Assembly (NCBI RefSeq): GCF_028309625.1
Contig: NZ_JAQMHR010000001.1
Span: forward strand, 124,001-188,000
From: Trichococcus sp. K1Tr
Lineage (GTDB): Bacteria; Bacillota; Bacilli; Lactobacillales; Aerococcaceae
DNA length: 64,000 nt
Direction: 5' to 3'
The translations under genes were made by a program, and so were the position numbers. Position 1 is the stretch's first letter, and each line of letters starts with the position of its first letter. The notes beneath the pieces were generated by a model. The model did not search any database. It saw only the letters and a list, made by a program, of their open reading frames with translations, and was not told where the DNA came from. This document shows positions 1 through 10,149 of the stretch, piece by piece.

Positions 1-245
1 GCGTTCATGTGAGTGAGCAGCCAATTCATGAATTTCCCCTTGAAGAGTTCTTGCTTCGCCATTGATGAAAATTCGTGTGGATACACGCCAAACGAAATGA
101 AAATGGGGTCCAGCAAACTTCTGTGCGGTGCTGCAAGGATATAGACTGTGTCTTTCGGAATGTACTCTTTGTTTTGGATTTCGGTCTTGCCGTTCAGGAT
201 ACGGACCAGAAATCTGACGATGATGACGACTGTTTTAAAAAACAT
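1..245 (-). CDS. PlsC-like 1-acyl-glycerol-3-phosphate acyltransferase (partial, N-terminal part)
   Basis: The gene is cut by the left edge, so only about the first 81 residues are visible. An ATG at 245-243 follows an AGGAG ribosome site. The protein begins with a hydrophobic stretch (residues 1-15) and then shows HRSLLDP at about residue 41, which fits the H-x4-D catalytic motif of the PlsC/LPLAT acyltransferases. Family knowledge: these transfer a fatty acyl group to lysophosphatidic acid at the membrane. The exact substrate cannot be read from this fragment. It is divergent from the SNF2 gene. Confidence 0.8.
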   Translation of the reverse strand, partial: MFFKTVVIIVRFLVRILNGKTEIQNKEYIPKDTVYILAAPHRSLLDPIFISFGVYPHEFSSMAKQELFKGKFMNWLLTHMN

Positions 246-280
246 GACAGGGCTCCTTTTGCTTTGGCATTATGCTAATC

Positions 281-309
281 AGTATGAGATAGTTTGTCGA
301 ATATTTCAA
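281..309 (-). promoter_or_regulatory. sigma-A promoter of the PlsC-like gene
   Basis: On the minus strand TTGAAA (309-304) and CATACT (286-281) are separated by 17 bp, placed about 35 bp before the acyltransferase start codon. Confidence 0.5.
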
Positions 310-415
310 GTTAAATATTCCGTTCCGGCCTCCATCAAAGGGGAAGAAGGTATATTTTTCGACGAAATTGCAGTACAATAAAGGATGGACAGCAAGAAGC
401 AGAGGAAGTGATAGC

Positions 416-3400
416 GTGAAATGGAGTATGCCGGACAAGTTGATACAAGAGGGACGCGAATATGTGAATGAGGATCGCGTACTATCCGTGCAACCGGATT
501 TTCACAGCCAGGTTTGGCATTGTGAGGTGCTCGGCAGTAAAATGTATCATGTCACCTTAGACGGGACAGCCAAGGAACAGGATGTATGTCAGTGCAAGTA
601 CTGGAAAAATCATCAGTATTGCAAGCATACGATCGCTGTTGAATTGTATCTGAAGGAGAAATGCGGCACCCGTATTCTGACGGAAAGCAGCGCTGAACAG
701 TTTCAGGTCGATGCGGAAACTGCCGGTCAAGAATTTGTGAACGACTTGACGCAGATTTTCTTCCAAGAAAACAAAGGCGCCCAGGGCCTGAACACCCAAG
801 CAGATTTTATAGTGCAGTATACGCTGCAGGTTCTGCGCATGAAACCAAATAATCTGATGCAAAACACAGGTGAGCATGTATTGGCTCTATCCTTGCGTGC
901 AGGGGTCGATAAACCCTACATGGTCACCAATATCGAACAATTTACGGAACAATTCATCAAACAAGAAAAATGGGAATACCGTCTCGGCGATGGGATCGAT
1001 TTCCGGACAGTGAAGATACAGGAAATGGACCAGCCCATCATCTACCGGTTGCATAAGTTGCTTGAGGAGCAACCCGCTGCCTTGAATAAGCAATTGCTGA
1101 ATGTTACGGCCAGAAAATTGGATTCCTATCTGATCCTTCCGCCGAGTGCAGCGCACTCCATCTTGGAGGATTTGATCCAAACCGGCCGGGTCGAATGGAT
1201 CGCCGGCGAGCAAACGTATCCGGATGTACAGATCAGTCCCGAAAAACCGGGCTATCAATTCCTTTTGGGAAAGAAAGGCAAGGGAATAGAACTTCGCATC
1301 CAGTGTGACAATATCATCCAGCTGTTGGATTATGACTGGCTGATCGAGGGCAACAAAGTTCACCCACTCAGTGTGCAGCAACATAAACTGTTGGGGTACC
1401 TCTCGTTCTTTGAAAAACGTTTTGACGACTCAAATGTGATCGGAATCGAAGAACCTGATGTATCGGATTTGCTGACTTATGTCATCCCGTTGCTGAAACA
1501 AATCGGAACGGTGCACTTCAGTGAAGAACTGGAGCGCAACATCATCGATGAGCCGTTGACTGTATCCATCCAATTCCGTGGTCCGGCGAAGCGCATAAAA
1601 GGGGAAATTTTCTTCAAATACGGGGAAACGGTCTTCCGACAGAACCGCGCCTCGAAAACAGAGTCCCAATTTCTGATCAGGGACACAATAGGGGAAGAGC
1701 GGATCCTGCAGGTATTGGAAAATCTGGAATTCAACATAATCGAAAACCAAGTATCCTTTCTGGCTTCGAAGGATGTGGATCTATTCAGCTTTCTTTACAG
1801 GAAAATACCTGTTTTGCGCCGTTATGCGGAGGTCGAATTAAGTCCTGACCTGCAGAATCTGATAGTGGAAAATACTGAAGTGTCAACTTCGGTCCAACGC
1901 AGAACAAGGGATTCCTTTTTGGATATCCGTTTTGATGTCGGTGGCATTTCGGAAAATGAAATAGACAGATTGTTGAACAGCCTCAAAAAAAATGACGCCT
2001 ACTACAAGACGGAAGACGGTCGCATTTTATCTTTGGAGACGGAAACAATGAGAGAGATGAATCGTTTCCTTTCATTGATCAAAGATGAGTCCCAGCTTCA
2101 CGACGGGACACTCTCCATGCCGATGATCAAGAGCATGACGCTCGAAAAAGAAATCAATGACCTGAACCCTGAGCTCGGCAGCCAAGATTTTCTGAACGAA
2201 CTGTATCATTTCATCAAGCACCCGAACGAGTTTCCTGCTGAACTGCCGAAAACATTGCAGGCGGATTTACGTCCGTATCAAGTGACCGGCTTCAAATGGC
2301 TGAAATTCCTTTCCAACTACGGTTTAGGCGGTATTTTGGCTGATGAAATGGGACTCGGCAAAACGCTCCAGCTGATCACTTTTCTGCTCAGCGAAGTTGA
2401 GGAAGGCAAAAATGATGCCAAACCCGCTTTGGTCATCGCACCGGCTTCTCTGATCTACAACTGGAAATACGAATTCCAAAAATTTGCGCCATTGCTCAAG
2501 ATAAGCGTCATCAGCGGCGTGAAAAAGGAGCGGGATGAGCAGTTGTCCCAGTTGCCCGAGAACGGCATTGCGATAACCTCTTACCAAAGTTTCCGGCAGG
2601 ATATCGAGTCCTACCAAAAATGTGATTTCTACGCGATGATCCTGGACGAGTCCCAATACGTCAACAATTACAATACGAAGACGTTCCGTGCCATAGCGAA
2701 GATGAATGCCCGGGTCAATATCGCGTTGAGCGGTACACCGATTGAGAACAGCGTGACGGAATTCTGGGCAATCTTCCAATTGATTTTGCCGGGATTGTTC
2801 CCGAAACTGCAGGAATTCAAAAAAATGTCACTCGAGGACATTTCGAAAACAGCCAAACCCTTCATGTTGCGCAGGCTGAAGGCCGATGTTCTAGGCGATC
2901 TTCCGGAAAAATCCGAAGCCGATATCTACAGCAGCCTCAACCGCGATCAGAAAATCATGTATTTGGCCTATCTGCAGCAACTGCAGGAAAAGGTATCTGA
3001 TTATGACAGTGAAGATTTCCAACGGAACCGCATGGAGATCTTGGCCGGTCTGACCCGCCTGCGCCAAATCTGCTGCGATCCCCGTTTGGTGGATGCAGCC
3101 TACGAAGGCGGTTCGGGGAAATTGGAGCAACTGGTCGAAATATTGAAAAATGCCCAAGAGAACAACCAGCATGTTTTGGTGTTTTCACAGTTCACTTCCA
3201 TGCTGAAGTTGATCGAAGCAGAGTTGGCCAAGGAAAATTTAAGCCATCTCTATCTGAGCGGAAAAACCCCTCCCGCCGAAAGGATTACGTTGGTCAATCA
3301 GTTCAACGAAGGCCACACGGATGTCTTTTTGATTTCCCTGAAAGCGGGCGGCACCGGATTGAACCTGACCGGCGCAGACACCGTCATCCTATTCGATCTA

Positions 3401-3640
3401 TGGTGGAACCCGGCAGTAGAAGAGCAAGCTGCAGGGCGAGCACACCGCATCGGCCAAAAGAAAAACGTGCAAGTGTACCGTTTCATCGCGGAGGGAACCA
3501 TCGAGGAGAAAATCAACCAATTGCAGCAGGACAAAAAGATGCTCTTTGATCAGTTGATCGTATCCGAAGGGGAAGAGGCGCTCAGCCGACAACGGTTGAC
3601 GAACGATGACATCAAGCAGATTTTGGGGATCCAATCCTGA
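416..3640 (+). CDS. SWIM zinc-finger SNF2-family DEAD/H helicase
   Basis: A 1074-residue superfamily 2 ATPase. I start it at GTG 416, which has AGAGGAAG 7 bp upstream, rather than at TTG 368, which has no good ribosome site. Order of domains: SWIM zinc finger (Cys58, Cys60, Cys69, His71), a long bacterial SNF2-associated region, the ATPase lobe with Walker A DEMGLGKT near residue 643 and a DESQ Walker B box near 745, then the helicase C lobe with the arginine-finger region AGRAHRIGQ. Bacterial SNF2 proteins of this type are thought to translocate on DNA and remodel protein-DNA complexes, perhaps with RNA polymerase. The cellular target is unknown. It stands alone before rpsB. Confidence 0.9.
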   Translation: MKWSMPDKLIQEGREYVNEDRVLSVQPDFHSQVWHCEVLGSKMYHVTLDGTAKEQDVCQCKYWKNHQYCKHTIAVELYLKEKCGTRILTESSAEQFQVDAETAGQEFVNDLTQIFFQENKGAQGLNTQADFIVQYTLQVLRMKPNNLMQNTGEHVLALSLRAGVDKPYMVTNIEQFTEQFIKQEKWEYRLGDGIDFRTVKIQEMDQPIIYRLHKLLEEQPAALNKQLLNVTARKLDSYLILPPSAAHSILEDLIQTGRVEWIAGEQTYPDVQISPEKPGYQFLLGKKGKGIELRIQCDNIIQLLDYDWLIEGNKVHPLSVQQHKLLGYLSFFEKRFDDSNVIGIEEPDVSDLLTYVIPLLKQIGTVHFSEELERNIIDEPLTVSIQFRGPAKRIKGEIFFKYGETVFRQNRASKTESQFLIRDTIGEERILQVLENLEFNIIENQVSFLASKDVDLFSFLYRKIPVLRRYAEVELSPDLQNLIVENTEVSTSVQRRTRDSFLDIRFDVGGISENEIDRLLNSLKKNDAYYKTEDGRILSLETETMREMNRFLSLIKDESQLHDGTLSMPMIKSMTLEKEINDLNPELGSQDFLNELYHFIKHPNEFPAELPKTLQADLRPYQVTGFKWLKFLSNYGLGGILADEMGLGKTLQLITFLLSEVEEGKNDAKPALVIAPASLIYNWKYEFQKFAPLLKISVISGVKKERDEQLSQLPENGIAITSYQSFRQDIESYQKCDFYAMILDESQYVNNYNTKTFRAIAKMNARVNIALSGTPIENSVTEFWAIFQLILPGLFPKLQEFKKMSLEDISKTAKPFMLRRLKADVLGDLPEKSEADIYSSLNRDQKIMYLAYLQQLQEKVSDYDSEDFQRNRMEILAGLTRLRQICCDPRLVDAAYEGGSGKLEQLVEILKNAQENNQHVLVFSQFTSMLKLIEAELAKENLSHLYLSGKTPPAERITLVNQFNEGHTDVFLISLKAGGTGLNLTGADTVILFDLWWNPAVEEQAAGRAHRIGQKKNVQVYRFIAEGTIEEKINQLQQDKKMLFDQLIVSEGEEALSRQRLTNDDIKQILGIQS

Positions 3641-3687
3641 AATAACCAGTAATGAGGCTTTTTGATAGCCATTTTCTGAAAAAACAC

Positions 3688-3716
3688 TTGCTTCTTTCAG
3701 TATAATTCGATATAAT
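3688..3716 (+). promoter_or_regulatory. sigma-A promoter of rpsB-tsf
   Basis: TTGCTT (3688-3693), a 17-bp spacer and a perfect TATAAT (3711-3716). Transcription would start near 3723, leaving a leader of about 120 nt before rpsB. Ribosomal protein S2 leaders in Firmicutes are sometimes autoregulatory; I cannot fold this one reliably. Confidence 0.8.
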
Positions 3717-3842
3717 TATCAACGGTGCAAAACCACATTTCACACCTTGATCGATACGGCGGACGTTGCTTATCGTAAGATGAGTTTCTGCTGTAGAAGA
3801 AATCGGGGGAGGAAAATAAAAACAAACTTGGAGGAAACAAAC

Positions 3843-4628
3843 ATGGCAGTAATTTCAATGAAACAATTATTGGAAGCAGGCGTACACTTCGGTCACCAGA
3901 CTCGTCGTTGGAACCCAAAAATGAAGAGATACATCTTTACAGAAAGAAACGGTATCTACATCATCGACTTGCAAAAAACTGTAAAATTAGTCGACGAAGC
4001 ATACAAATATATGCTTAACGTTGCTGAAGAAGGCGGCGTAGCTTTATTCGTAGGGACTAAGAAACAAGCGCAAGATTCAATCAAAGACGAAGCTATCCGT
4101 TCAGGTCAGTTCTTCGTAAATCACCGTTGGTTAGGTGGTACTTTGACTAACTGGGATACTATCCAAAAACGTATCAAACGTTTGAAATCAATCGAAGCTA
4201 TGTCTGAAGACGGCACTTTCGAACTACTTCCTAAAAAAGAAGTTTCTATCTTGAAAAAAGAACAAGAACGTTTGGAAAAATTCTTGGGCGGTATCAAAGA
4301 TATGCCTAGAATCCCGGATGTAATGTTCATCGTTGACCCAAGAAAAGAAAGAATCGCTGTTCAAGAAGCTCACAAATTGAACATTCCTATCGTCGCTATG
4401 GTTGACACAAACTGTGATCCAGATGAAATCGACGTAGTAATCCCTTCAAATGATGATGCTATCCGCGCAGTTAAATTGATCACTGCTAAAATGGCTGATG
4501 CTTTCATCGAAGGCAACCAAGGAAAAGACCAAGCTGAAATTTCTGTTGAAGAAACTTTTGCAGCTGAAGCTGACGAAGCAACTTCATTAGAAGAAATCGT
4601 TGAAGTTGTAGAAGGCAACAACGAATAA
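3843..4628 (+). CDS. rpsB: 30S ribosomal protein S2
   Basis: A 261-residue protein starting [20 protein letters not shown], the classic S2 N-terminus. The ATG at 3843 sits behind GGAGGAAAC; an in-frame upstream ATG at 3747 would add a non-homologous 32-residue extension and is rejected. S2 joins the small subunit late and bridges to S1. The acidic C-terminal tail (last ~35 residues) is normal for Lactobacillales. tsf follows after a terminator-like hairpin, the usual rpsB-tsf pair. Codon use is strongly biased, as expected for a highly expressed gene. Confidence 0.98.
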   Translation: MAVISMKQLLEAGVHFGHQTRRWNPKMKRYIFTERNGIYIIDLQKTVKLVDEAYKYMLNVAEEGGVALFVGTKKQAQDSIKDEAIRSGQFFVNHRWLGGTLTNWDTIQKRIKRLKSIEAMSEDGTFELLPKKEVSILKKEQERLEKFLGGIKDMPRIPDVMFIVDPRKERIAVQEAHKLNIPIVAMVDTNCDPDEIDVVIPSNDDAIRAVKLITAKMADAFIEGNQGKDQAEISVEETFAAEADEATSLEEIVEVVEGNNE

Positions 4629-4654
4629 TATTTCCTATTTAGTTTGAAGCAACG

Positions 4655-4733
4655 AGCTGTCTCAGAAAAGAAGAAAGATATAGCCGATTTGGCAGCCGAC
4701 ATCTTTTCTATTCTCTTTGGGACAGCTTTTTTT
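4655..4733 (+). terminator. rpsB-tsf intergenic terminator/attenuator
   Basis: AGCTGTCTCAGAAAAGA (from 4655) can pair with TCTTTGGGACAGCT (to 4727), followed by a run of T to 4733. It lies between rpsB and tsf, so it probably lowers read-through into tsf or separates the two messages. Confidence 0.7.
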
Positions 4734-4764
4734 ATGAAAAAGAATATTCAGGAGGAATCATAGA

Positions 4765-5646
4765 ATGGCACAAGTAACAGCAAAAATGGTTAAAGAATTA
4801 CGCGACATGACAGGCGTAGGCATGATGGATGCTAAAAGAGCTCTAGTAGAAGTCGATGGCGACATGAACAAAGCGGTTGACTACCTAAGAGAAAACGGTA
4901 TGGCTAAAGCAGCTAAAAAAGCTGACCGTATCGCTGCTGAAGGACTTGCAAACGTATATGTTGACGGGAATACAGCCGTAATCGCTGAAATCAATGCAGA
5001 AACTGACTTTGTTGCGAAAAACGACAAATTCCAAAACTTAGTAGCTGATATCACAGCAATCATCGCTAAAAACAAACCAGAAACTGTGGAAGCTGCTTTA
5101 GCAATCGAAACTGCTGACGGTACATTAAACGATGTTATCTTGAACGCTACTACAGTAATCGGCGAAAAAATTACTTTGCGTCGCTTTACTATCGTTGAAA
5201 AAACGGATGCTGATGCTTTCGGCGCTTACCTGCACCAAGGCGGACGTATTGCTGTATTGACATTATTGGAAGGATCTGCTGATGCGGATGCTGCTAAAGA
5301 CATCTCTATGCACATCGCTGCCATCAATCCTAAATATGTTTCACGCGACGAAGTTTCTGCTGAAGAACTTGAACATGAAAAGAAAGTTCTGACTGAACAA
5401 GCTTTGAACGAAGGCAAACCAGCCAACATCGTTGAAAAAATGATTGTAGGCCGTTTGAACAAATTCTTGAGCGAAATTTCATTGAACGATCAACCTTTTG
5501 TTAAAGATCCAGATCAAACAGTTGGACAATTTGCTGCTTCTAAAGGCGGCGCTGTTAAATCTTTCGTTCGCTACGCTGTAGGCGAAGGCATCGAAAAACG
5601 CTCTGTGGACTTTGCTGAAGAAGTAATGAGCCAAGTTAAAAAATAA
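4765..5646 (+). CDS. tsf: Elongation factor Ts
   Basis: A 293-residue protein, the usual length for EF-Ts. The N-terminal UBA-like domain ([19 protein letters not shown]) is followed by the signature TDFVAKND at about residue 80, whose Asp and Phe contact EF-Tu. EF-Ts exchanges GDP for GTP on EF-Tu during translation. GGAGGAATCATAGA precedes the ATG. It sits in the conserved rpsB-tsf-pyrH-frr order and ends in a strong terminator. Confidence 0.98.
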   Translation: MAQVTAKMVKELRDMTGVGMMDAKRALVEVDGDMNKAVDYLRENGMAKAAKKADRIAAEGLANVYVDGNTAVIAEINAETDFVAKNDKFQNLVADITAIIAKNKPETVEAALAIETADGTLNDVILNATTVIGEKITLRRFTIVEKTDADAFGAYLHQGGRIAVLTLLEGSADADAAKDISMHIAAINPKYVSRDEVSAEELEHEKKVLTEQALNEGKPANIVEKMIVGRLNKFLSEISLNDQPFVKDPDQTVGQFAASKGGAVKSFVRYAVGEGIEKRSVDFAEEVMSQVKK

Positions 5647-5649
5647 TGA

Positions 5650-6456
<807 letters not shown>

Positions 6457-6458
6457 TC

Positions 6459-7016
6459 ATGGTTAAAGAAATCCTTGATAATGCGATCGACAGAATGAAA
6501 AAAACGGAAGCTGCATTGATCCGCGAACTTGGCTCTATTCGGGCAGGCCGCGCGAATGCAAGTTTATTGGACCGTATCGAAGTGGAATACTACGGAACGA
6601 ACACGCCAGTAAATCAATTGGCTTCCATCACGATTCCTGAAGGACGCATGTTGTTGGTGACGCCTTACGATAAATCCAGTATCGGTGATATCGAACGTGC
6701 GATTTACCAAAGCGACCTGGGCATCAACCCAGCCAATGACGGTAACGTCATCCGTTTGGTTATCCCGGCACTGACTTCAGAGCGACGCAAAGAGTTGGCG
6801 AAAACTGTCGGCAAAGAAAACGAAGCGGCTAAAGTCTCTATCCGTAATATTCGCCGCGATGCCATCGAAGCGTTGAAAAAAGCAGAAAAGAACAAAGAAA
6901 TCACAGAAGATGAGTTGCGCACTTACGAAAAGAAAGTGCAAGAGTTCACCGACAAATCTTCCAAAGAAATCGACAAAATAACAGCGGACAAAGAAAAAGA
7001 AATTTTGGACGTTTAA
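6459..7016 (+). CDS. frr: Ribosome recycling factor
   Basis: A 185-residue protein of standard RRF length. RAGRAN near residue 28 and the C-terminal half rich in Lys and Glu helices (KKVQEFTDK) match the three-helix-bundle domain. RRF splits post-termination ribosomes together with EF-G. It is translated from the same message as pyrH, with GGGGGAAATAATC before the ATG, and followed by a terminator. Confidence 0.98.
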   Translation: MVKEILDNAIDRMKKTEAALIRELGSIRAGRANASLLDRIEVEYYGTNTPVNQLASITIPEGRMLLVTPYDKSSIGDIERAIYQSDLGINPANDGNVIRLVIPALTSERRKELAKTVGKENEAAKVSIRNIRRDAIEALKKAEKNKEITEDELRTYEKKVQEFTDKSSKEIDKITADKEKEILDV

Positions 7017-7036
7017 AATTTCATCCGCAGAAAAGT

Positions 7037-7083
7037 AGCCGGGGCACAAATCATTTCGAATGATTTGTGCCCTGGCTCTTTTT
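7037..7083 (+). terminator. frr terminator
   Basis: A long stem: AGCCGGGGCACAAATCATT pairs with AATGATTTGTGCCCTGGCT around a TCGA loop region, followed by CTTTTT. Confidence 0.9.
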
Positions 7084-7189
7084 AAAATAGTGGCCACACT
7101 TAAAAATTTTATAAATTCCTGTTAATCATAGGAATTCAAGCGGGTTTTTGTTAAAATATAGAGAGTTATGAAAAAGTGAGGGATAAAGC

Positions 7190-7951
7190 ATGGCTCTATT
7201 CAAGAGTGAGAATCCAAAAACAGAATTGCCGTTCGATGAGAACGGCATCGTTCCAGCCCATGTCGCCATCATCATGGACGGGAATGGCCGTTGGGCAAAG
7301 AAAAAATTGATGCCGCGGGTCTACGGACACAAAGAGGGCATGAACACCGTGAAAAGGATAGCCATAGAAGCAAGCCGCCTTGATGTGAAGGTGTTGACGC
7401 TCTATGCCTTTTCGACAGAAAATTGGAAACGTCCGACTGATGAAGTCAATTTTTTGATGGGTTTGCCCATCGATTTTTTTGATGTGTTCATGCCGGAATT
7501 GATGCAGAACAACATCAAAGTGACGACCATCGGCTGGATCGATCAATTGCCCGAAAAGACGCTGAAGGTCGTGCAAAATGCGATCGAAAAAACGAAAGAC
7601 AACACCGGCTTGATTCTGAATTTCGCTCTGAATTACGGTTCCAGGGCAGAAATCCTCCAAGCGACAAAAATGATTGCGCGCGATGTCGCATCGGGAAAAC
7701 TCTCAGAAGACGACATCACCGATGAAGTATTCGCCGGATACCTATTCACAAGTGGACTTGGCGAATGGCAAGATCCCGACTTGCTGATCCGCACCAGCGG
7801 GGAAATCCGTTTGAGCAACTTCTTGCTTTGGCAGGCTGCGTACAGTGAAATGTACTTCACGGAAGAATTTTGGCCTGATTTTTCAACAGCCAGCTTGCAG
7901 GCTGCGCTAGCAGAATATCAGCATCGCAATCGCCGCTTCGGCGGCATATAG
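7190..7951 (+). CDS. uppS: Isoprenyl transferase (undecaprenyl diphosphate synthase)
   Basis: A 253-residue cis-prenyltransferase making the C55 lipid carrier precursor for wall polymers. MDGNGRWAK at residues 28-36 contains the catalytic Asp and phosphate-binding residues; YAFSTENWKR and the C-terminal RTSGEIRLSNFLLWQ are family signatures. The start ATG 7190 has GTGAGGGAT upstream. It is the first gene of uppS-cdsA-rseP, with gaps of 10 and 36 bp. A weak TAAAAT -10 box lies at 7152-7157 without a clear -35. Confidence 0.97.
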   Translation: MALFKSENPKTELPFDENGIVPAHVAIIMDGNGRWAKKKLMPRVYGHKEGMNTVKRIAIEASRLDVKVLTLYAFSTENWKRPTDEVNFLMGLPIDFFDVFMPELMQNNIKVTTIGWIDQLPEKTLKVVQNAIEKTKDNTGLILNFALNYGSRAEILQATKMIARDVASGKLSEDDITDEVFAGYLFTSGLGEWQDPDLLIRTSGEIRLSNFLLWQAAYSEMYFTEEFWPDFSTASLQAALAEYQHRNRRFGGI

Positions 7952-7961
7952 GGAGGATACC

Positions 7962-8756
7962 ATGAAGGAAAGAGTAATCACAGGCATAGTGGCTGCCGCC
8001 GTTTTTATCCCATTCTTATGGATTGGGGGACTGGCGCTGCAACTGCTCATGACAGCAATCGGCTTGATTGCCGTCCAAGAACTATTAAAGATGAAAAAGC
8101 TGACCATCTTCAGCATGGAGGGAATCATCACCGCTTTGGCGACCGTCCTTTTGATGTTGCCGGAATCCTACCTGCATTTCATCCCAGACGGCATCGATGC
8201 GATGCTTTTGATTTATTTGGAAGCATTGATACTGTTCGTATTCACAGTGTTCTCAAGAAATGATTTCACCTTCGACGATGCAGCTGCTTCCGTGCTGACT
8301 TCCCTTTATGTCGGGAGAGGTTTCTATTACTTCATGCAGACAAGGGATATCGGATTTTGGATGGTTCTTTTAGTGCTGTTCATCATCTGGGGGACGGATA
8401 TCGGCGCTTACATGATCGGAAGAAAAATAGGCAAGAACAAATTGGCACCGGCAATCAGCCCCAACAAAACGATCGAAGGCTCCGTCGGCGGATCGATCGC
8501 TGCTGTGCTGATCGCTATCGTATTTTTCCATTACTACAATCCGTTGGAGTTATCGATGGGCCTCCAAATCATGCTGACAGTCCTGCTTTCGGTCTGCGGG
8601 CAGATGGGTGATTTGGTCGAATCGGCATTCAAGCGCTATTTTGGCGTCAAGGATGCCGGGAAGATATTGCCCGGACATGGCGGCATGCTCGATCGTTTCG
8701 ACAGTACGCTTTTTGTGATGCCTGTGTTCCATATTTTTCTGCATTTCATATTTTAA
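7962..8756 (+). CDS. cdsA: Phosphatidate cytidylyltransferase
   Basis: A 264-residue polytopic membrane protein with about seven or eight hydrophobic segments. It makes CDP-diacylglycerol from phosphatidic acid and CTP, the branch point for phosphatidylglycerol and cardiolipin. The C-terminal stretch SAFKRYFGVKDAGKILPGHG (about residues 220-240) matches the CDS signature S-x-x-K-R-x4-K-D-x-G. It starts 10 bp after uppS with GGGAGG upstream. Confidence 0.96.
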   Translation: MKERVITGIVAAAVFIPFLWIGGLALQLLMTAIGLIAVQELLKMKKLTIFSMEGIITALATVLLMLPESYLHFIPDGIDAMLLIYLEALILFVFTVFSRNDFTFDDAAASVLTSLYVGRGFYYFMQTRDIGFWMVLLVLFIIWGTDIGAYMIGRKIGKNKLAPAISPNKTIEGSVGGSIAAVLIAIVFFHYYNPLELSMGLQIMLTVLLSVCGQMGDLVESAFKRYFGVKDAGKILPGHGGMLDRFDSTLFVMPVFHIFLHFIF

Positions 8757-8792
8757 GAACAGCAAGGCAAGATACAGAAAGGGAGGGATCAC

Positions 8793-10067
8793 ATGTTTCA
8801 GACAATCATAACATTCATCATCGTGTTCAGCATATTAGTGATCATCCATGAATTCGGCCATTTCTATTTTGCGAAAAAAGCTGGTATTTTGGTTCGTGAA
8901 TTCGCAATCGGAATGGGACCGAAAATCTTCTCTCATCGCAAAAATGGAACGACCTATACGATCCGGATGCTGCCTATCGGCGGCTATGTGCGGATGGCAG
9001 GCATCGGGGATGAGGATACCGAGTTGAAACCCGGTATGCCGCTTAACATAACCATGGATGAGGCACAACAGGTCACTCAAATAGATTTAAGCAACAAACA
9101 GCATCTGCATGCTGTTCCGATAGAATTACTGGAAGCTGATCTGGAACAGGCTCTCTTCATAAAGGGCATCATTCCGGGAAGTTCGGAACCCGTTACCTAT
9201 GAAGTCAAACGCGATGCGACAATCATCGAAGCGGACGGGACGGAGCTTCAGATCGCTCCCATCGATGTGCAATACCAATCAGCGCCCTTGCTGAAACGGA
9301 TGATGACAAACTTTGCCGGACCGATGAATAATTTCATTTTGGGTATTGCGGTGTTCATCACGATTGCGTTCATTCAAGGCGGCGTTACGGTCAACGATAA
9401 TCGCCTAGGTGAAATCCAACCTGACAGCCCTGCGGAAGCAGCCGGTTTACGTGCGGATGATGAAGTCCTGGCTGTGAACGGCGAAGAAATCGCTGAATGG
9501 ACGGAACTGGTTGCCGCCATCCAAGCCAATCCGGGCAACGAAATCACACTCTCTGTCGTGACTGACGGCCAGGAAGCGCGCGATGTCCTCGTCACGCCAG
9601 ACACGAAAACCGATGAACAAGGCAATGACTATGGGCTGATTGGTGTCGCTCCCCCGATGGATCGCACCTTGATGGCTAAACTCAGTTACGGCTTCGAAGA
9701 ATTTTGGTTGATAGCCACTTCGATCTTCGGATTGGTCTTCTCCATGTTCAGGACCGGCTTCCAAGCCGATTCATTCGGAGGGCCTGTCGCCATCTATGCG
9801 GCAACGGAACAAGTCGTTGATTATGGCTTTCTGAGCGTGCTCAGTTTCCTGGCCTATTTGAGCATCAACCTTGGTGTCGTGAATCTTTTGCCGATTCCGG
9901 CATTGGATGGCGGGAAACTGCTGCTGAACGTAGTGGAAGGAATCCGAGGCAAGCCGCTGGACCCGGAGAAGGAAGGCATCATCACAGCTATCGGAATGGG
10001 GCTGTTGCTCCTGCTGATGGTCATCGTCACTTGGAACGATATCCAAAGATTTTTCTTTGGCCAATGA
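8793..10067 (+). CDS. rseP: RseP/Eep-type site-2 intramembrane zinc metalloprotease
   Basis: A 424-residue M50 protease. HEFGH at residues 19-23 lies in the first membrane helix and supplies the zinc ligands and catalytic Glu; PALDGGKL near residue 370 supplies the third ligand Asp in a later helix. A PDZ domain (about 200-275, DSPAEAAGLRADDEV) sits between. In Gram-positives it cuts membrane-bound anti-sigma factors and lipoprotein signal remnants (pheromones in enterococci). It follows cdsA in the usual order. The region around residues 70-130 is longer than in the shortest homologues. Confidence 0.95.
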   Translation: MFQTIITFIIVFSILVIIHEFGHFYFAKKAGILVREFAIGMGPKIFSHRKNGTTYTIRMLPIGGYVRMAGIGDEDTELKPGMPLNITMDEAQQVTQIDLSNKQHLHAVPIELLEADLEQALFIKGIIPGSSEPVTYEVKRDATIIEADGTELQIAPIDVQYQSAPLLKRMMTNFAGPMNNFILGIAVFITIAFIQGGVTVNDNRLGEIQPDSPAEAAGLRADDEVLAVNGEEIAEWTELVAAIQANPGNEITLSVVTDGQEARDVLVTPDTKTDEQGNDYGLIGVAPPMDRTLMAKLSYGFEEFWLIATSIFGLVFSMFRTGFQADSFGGPVAIYAATEQVVDYGFLSVLSFLAYLSINLGVVNLLPIPALDGGKLLLNVVEGIRGKPLDPEKEGIITAIGMGLLLLLMVIVTWNDIQRFFFGQ

Positions 10068-10149
10068 TAGGAAGAAAATAGGAAGATTCAAAGAAAGGAA
10101 AGCTCATTCTTTGGATCTTTTTGTTTGTTAGTTGAGAAGGAGAGATCAA

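Noticed and set aside
3747-3842. An N-terminal extension of rpsB from ATG 3747
   Set aside because: The conserved S2 N-terminus and the strong ribosome site begin at 3843.
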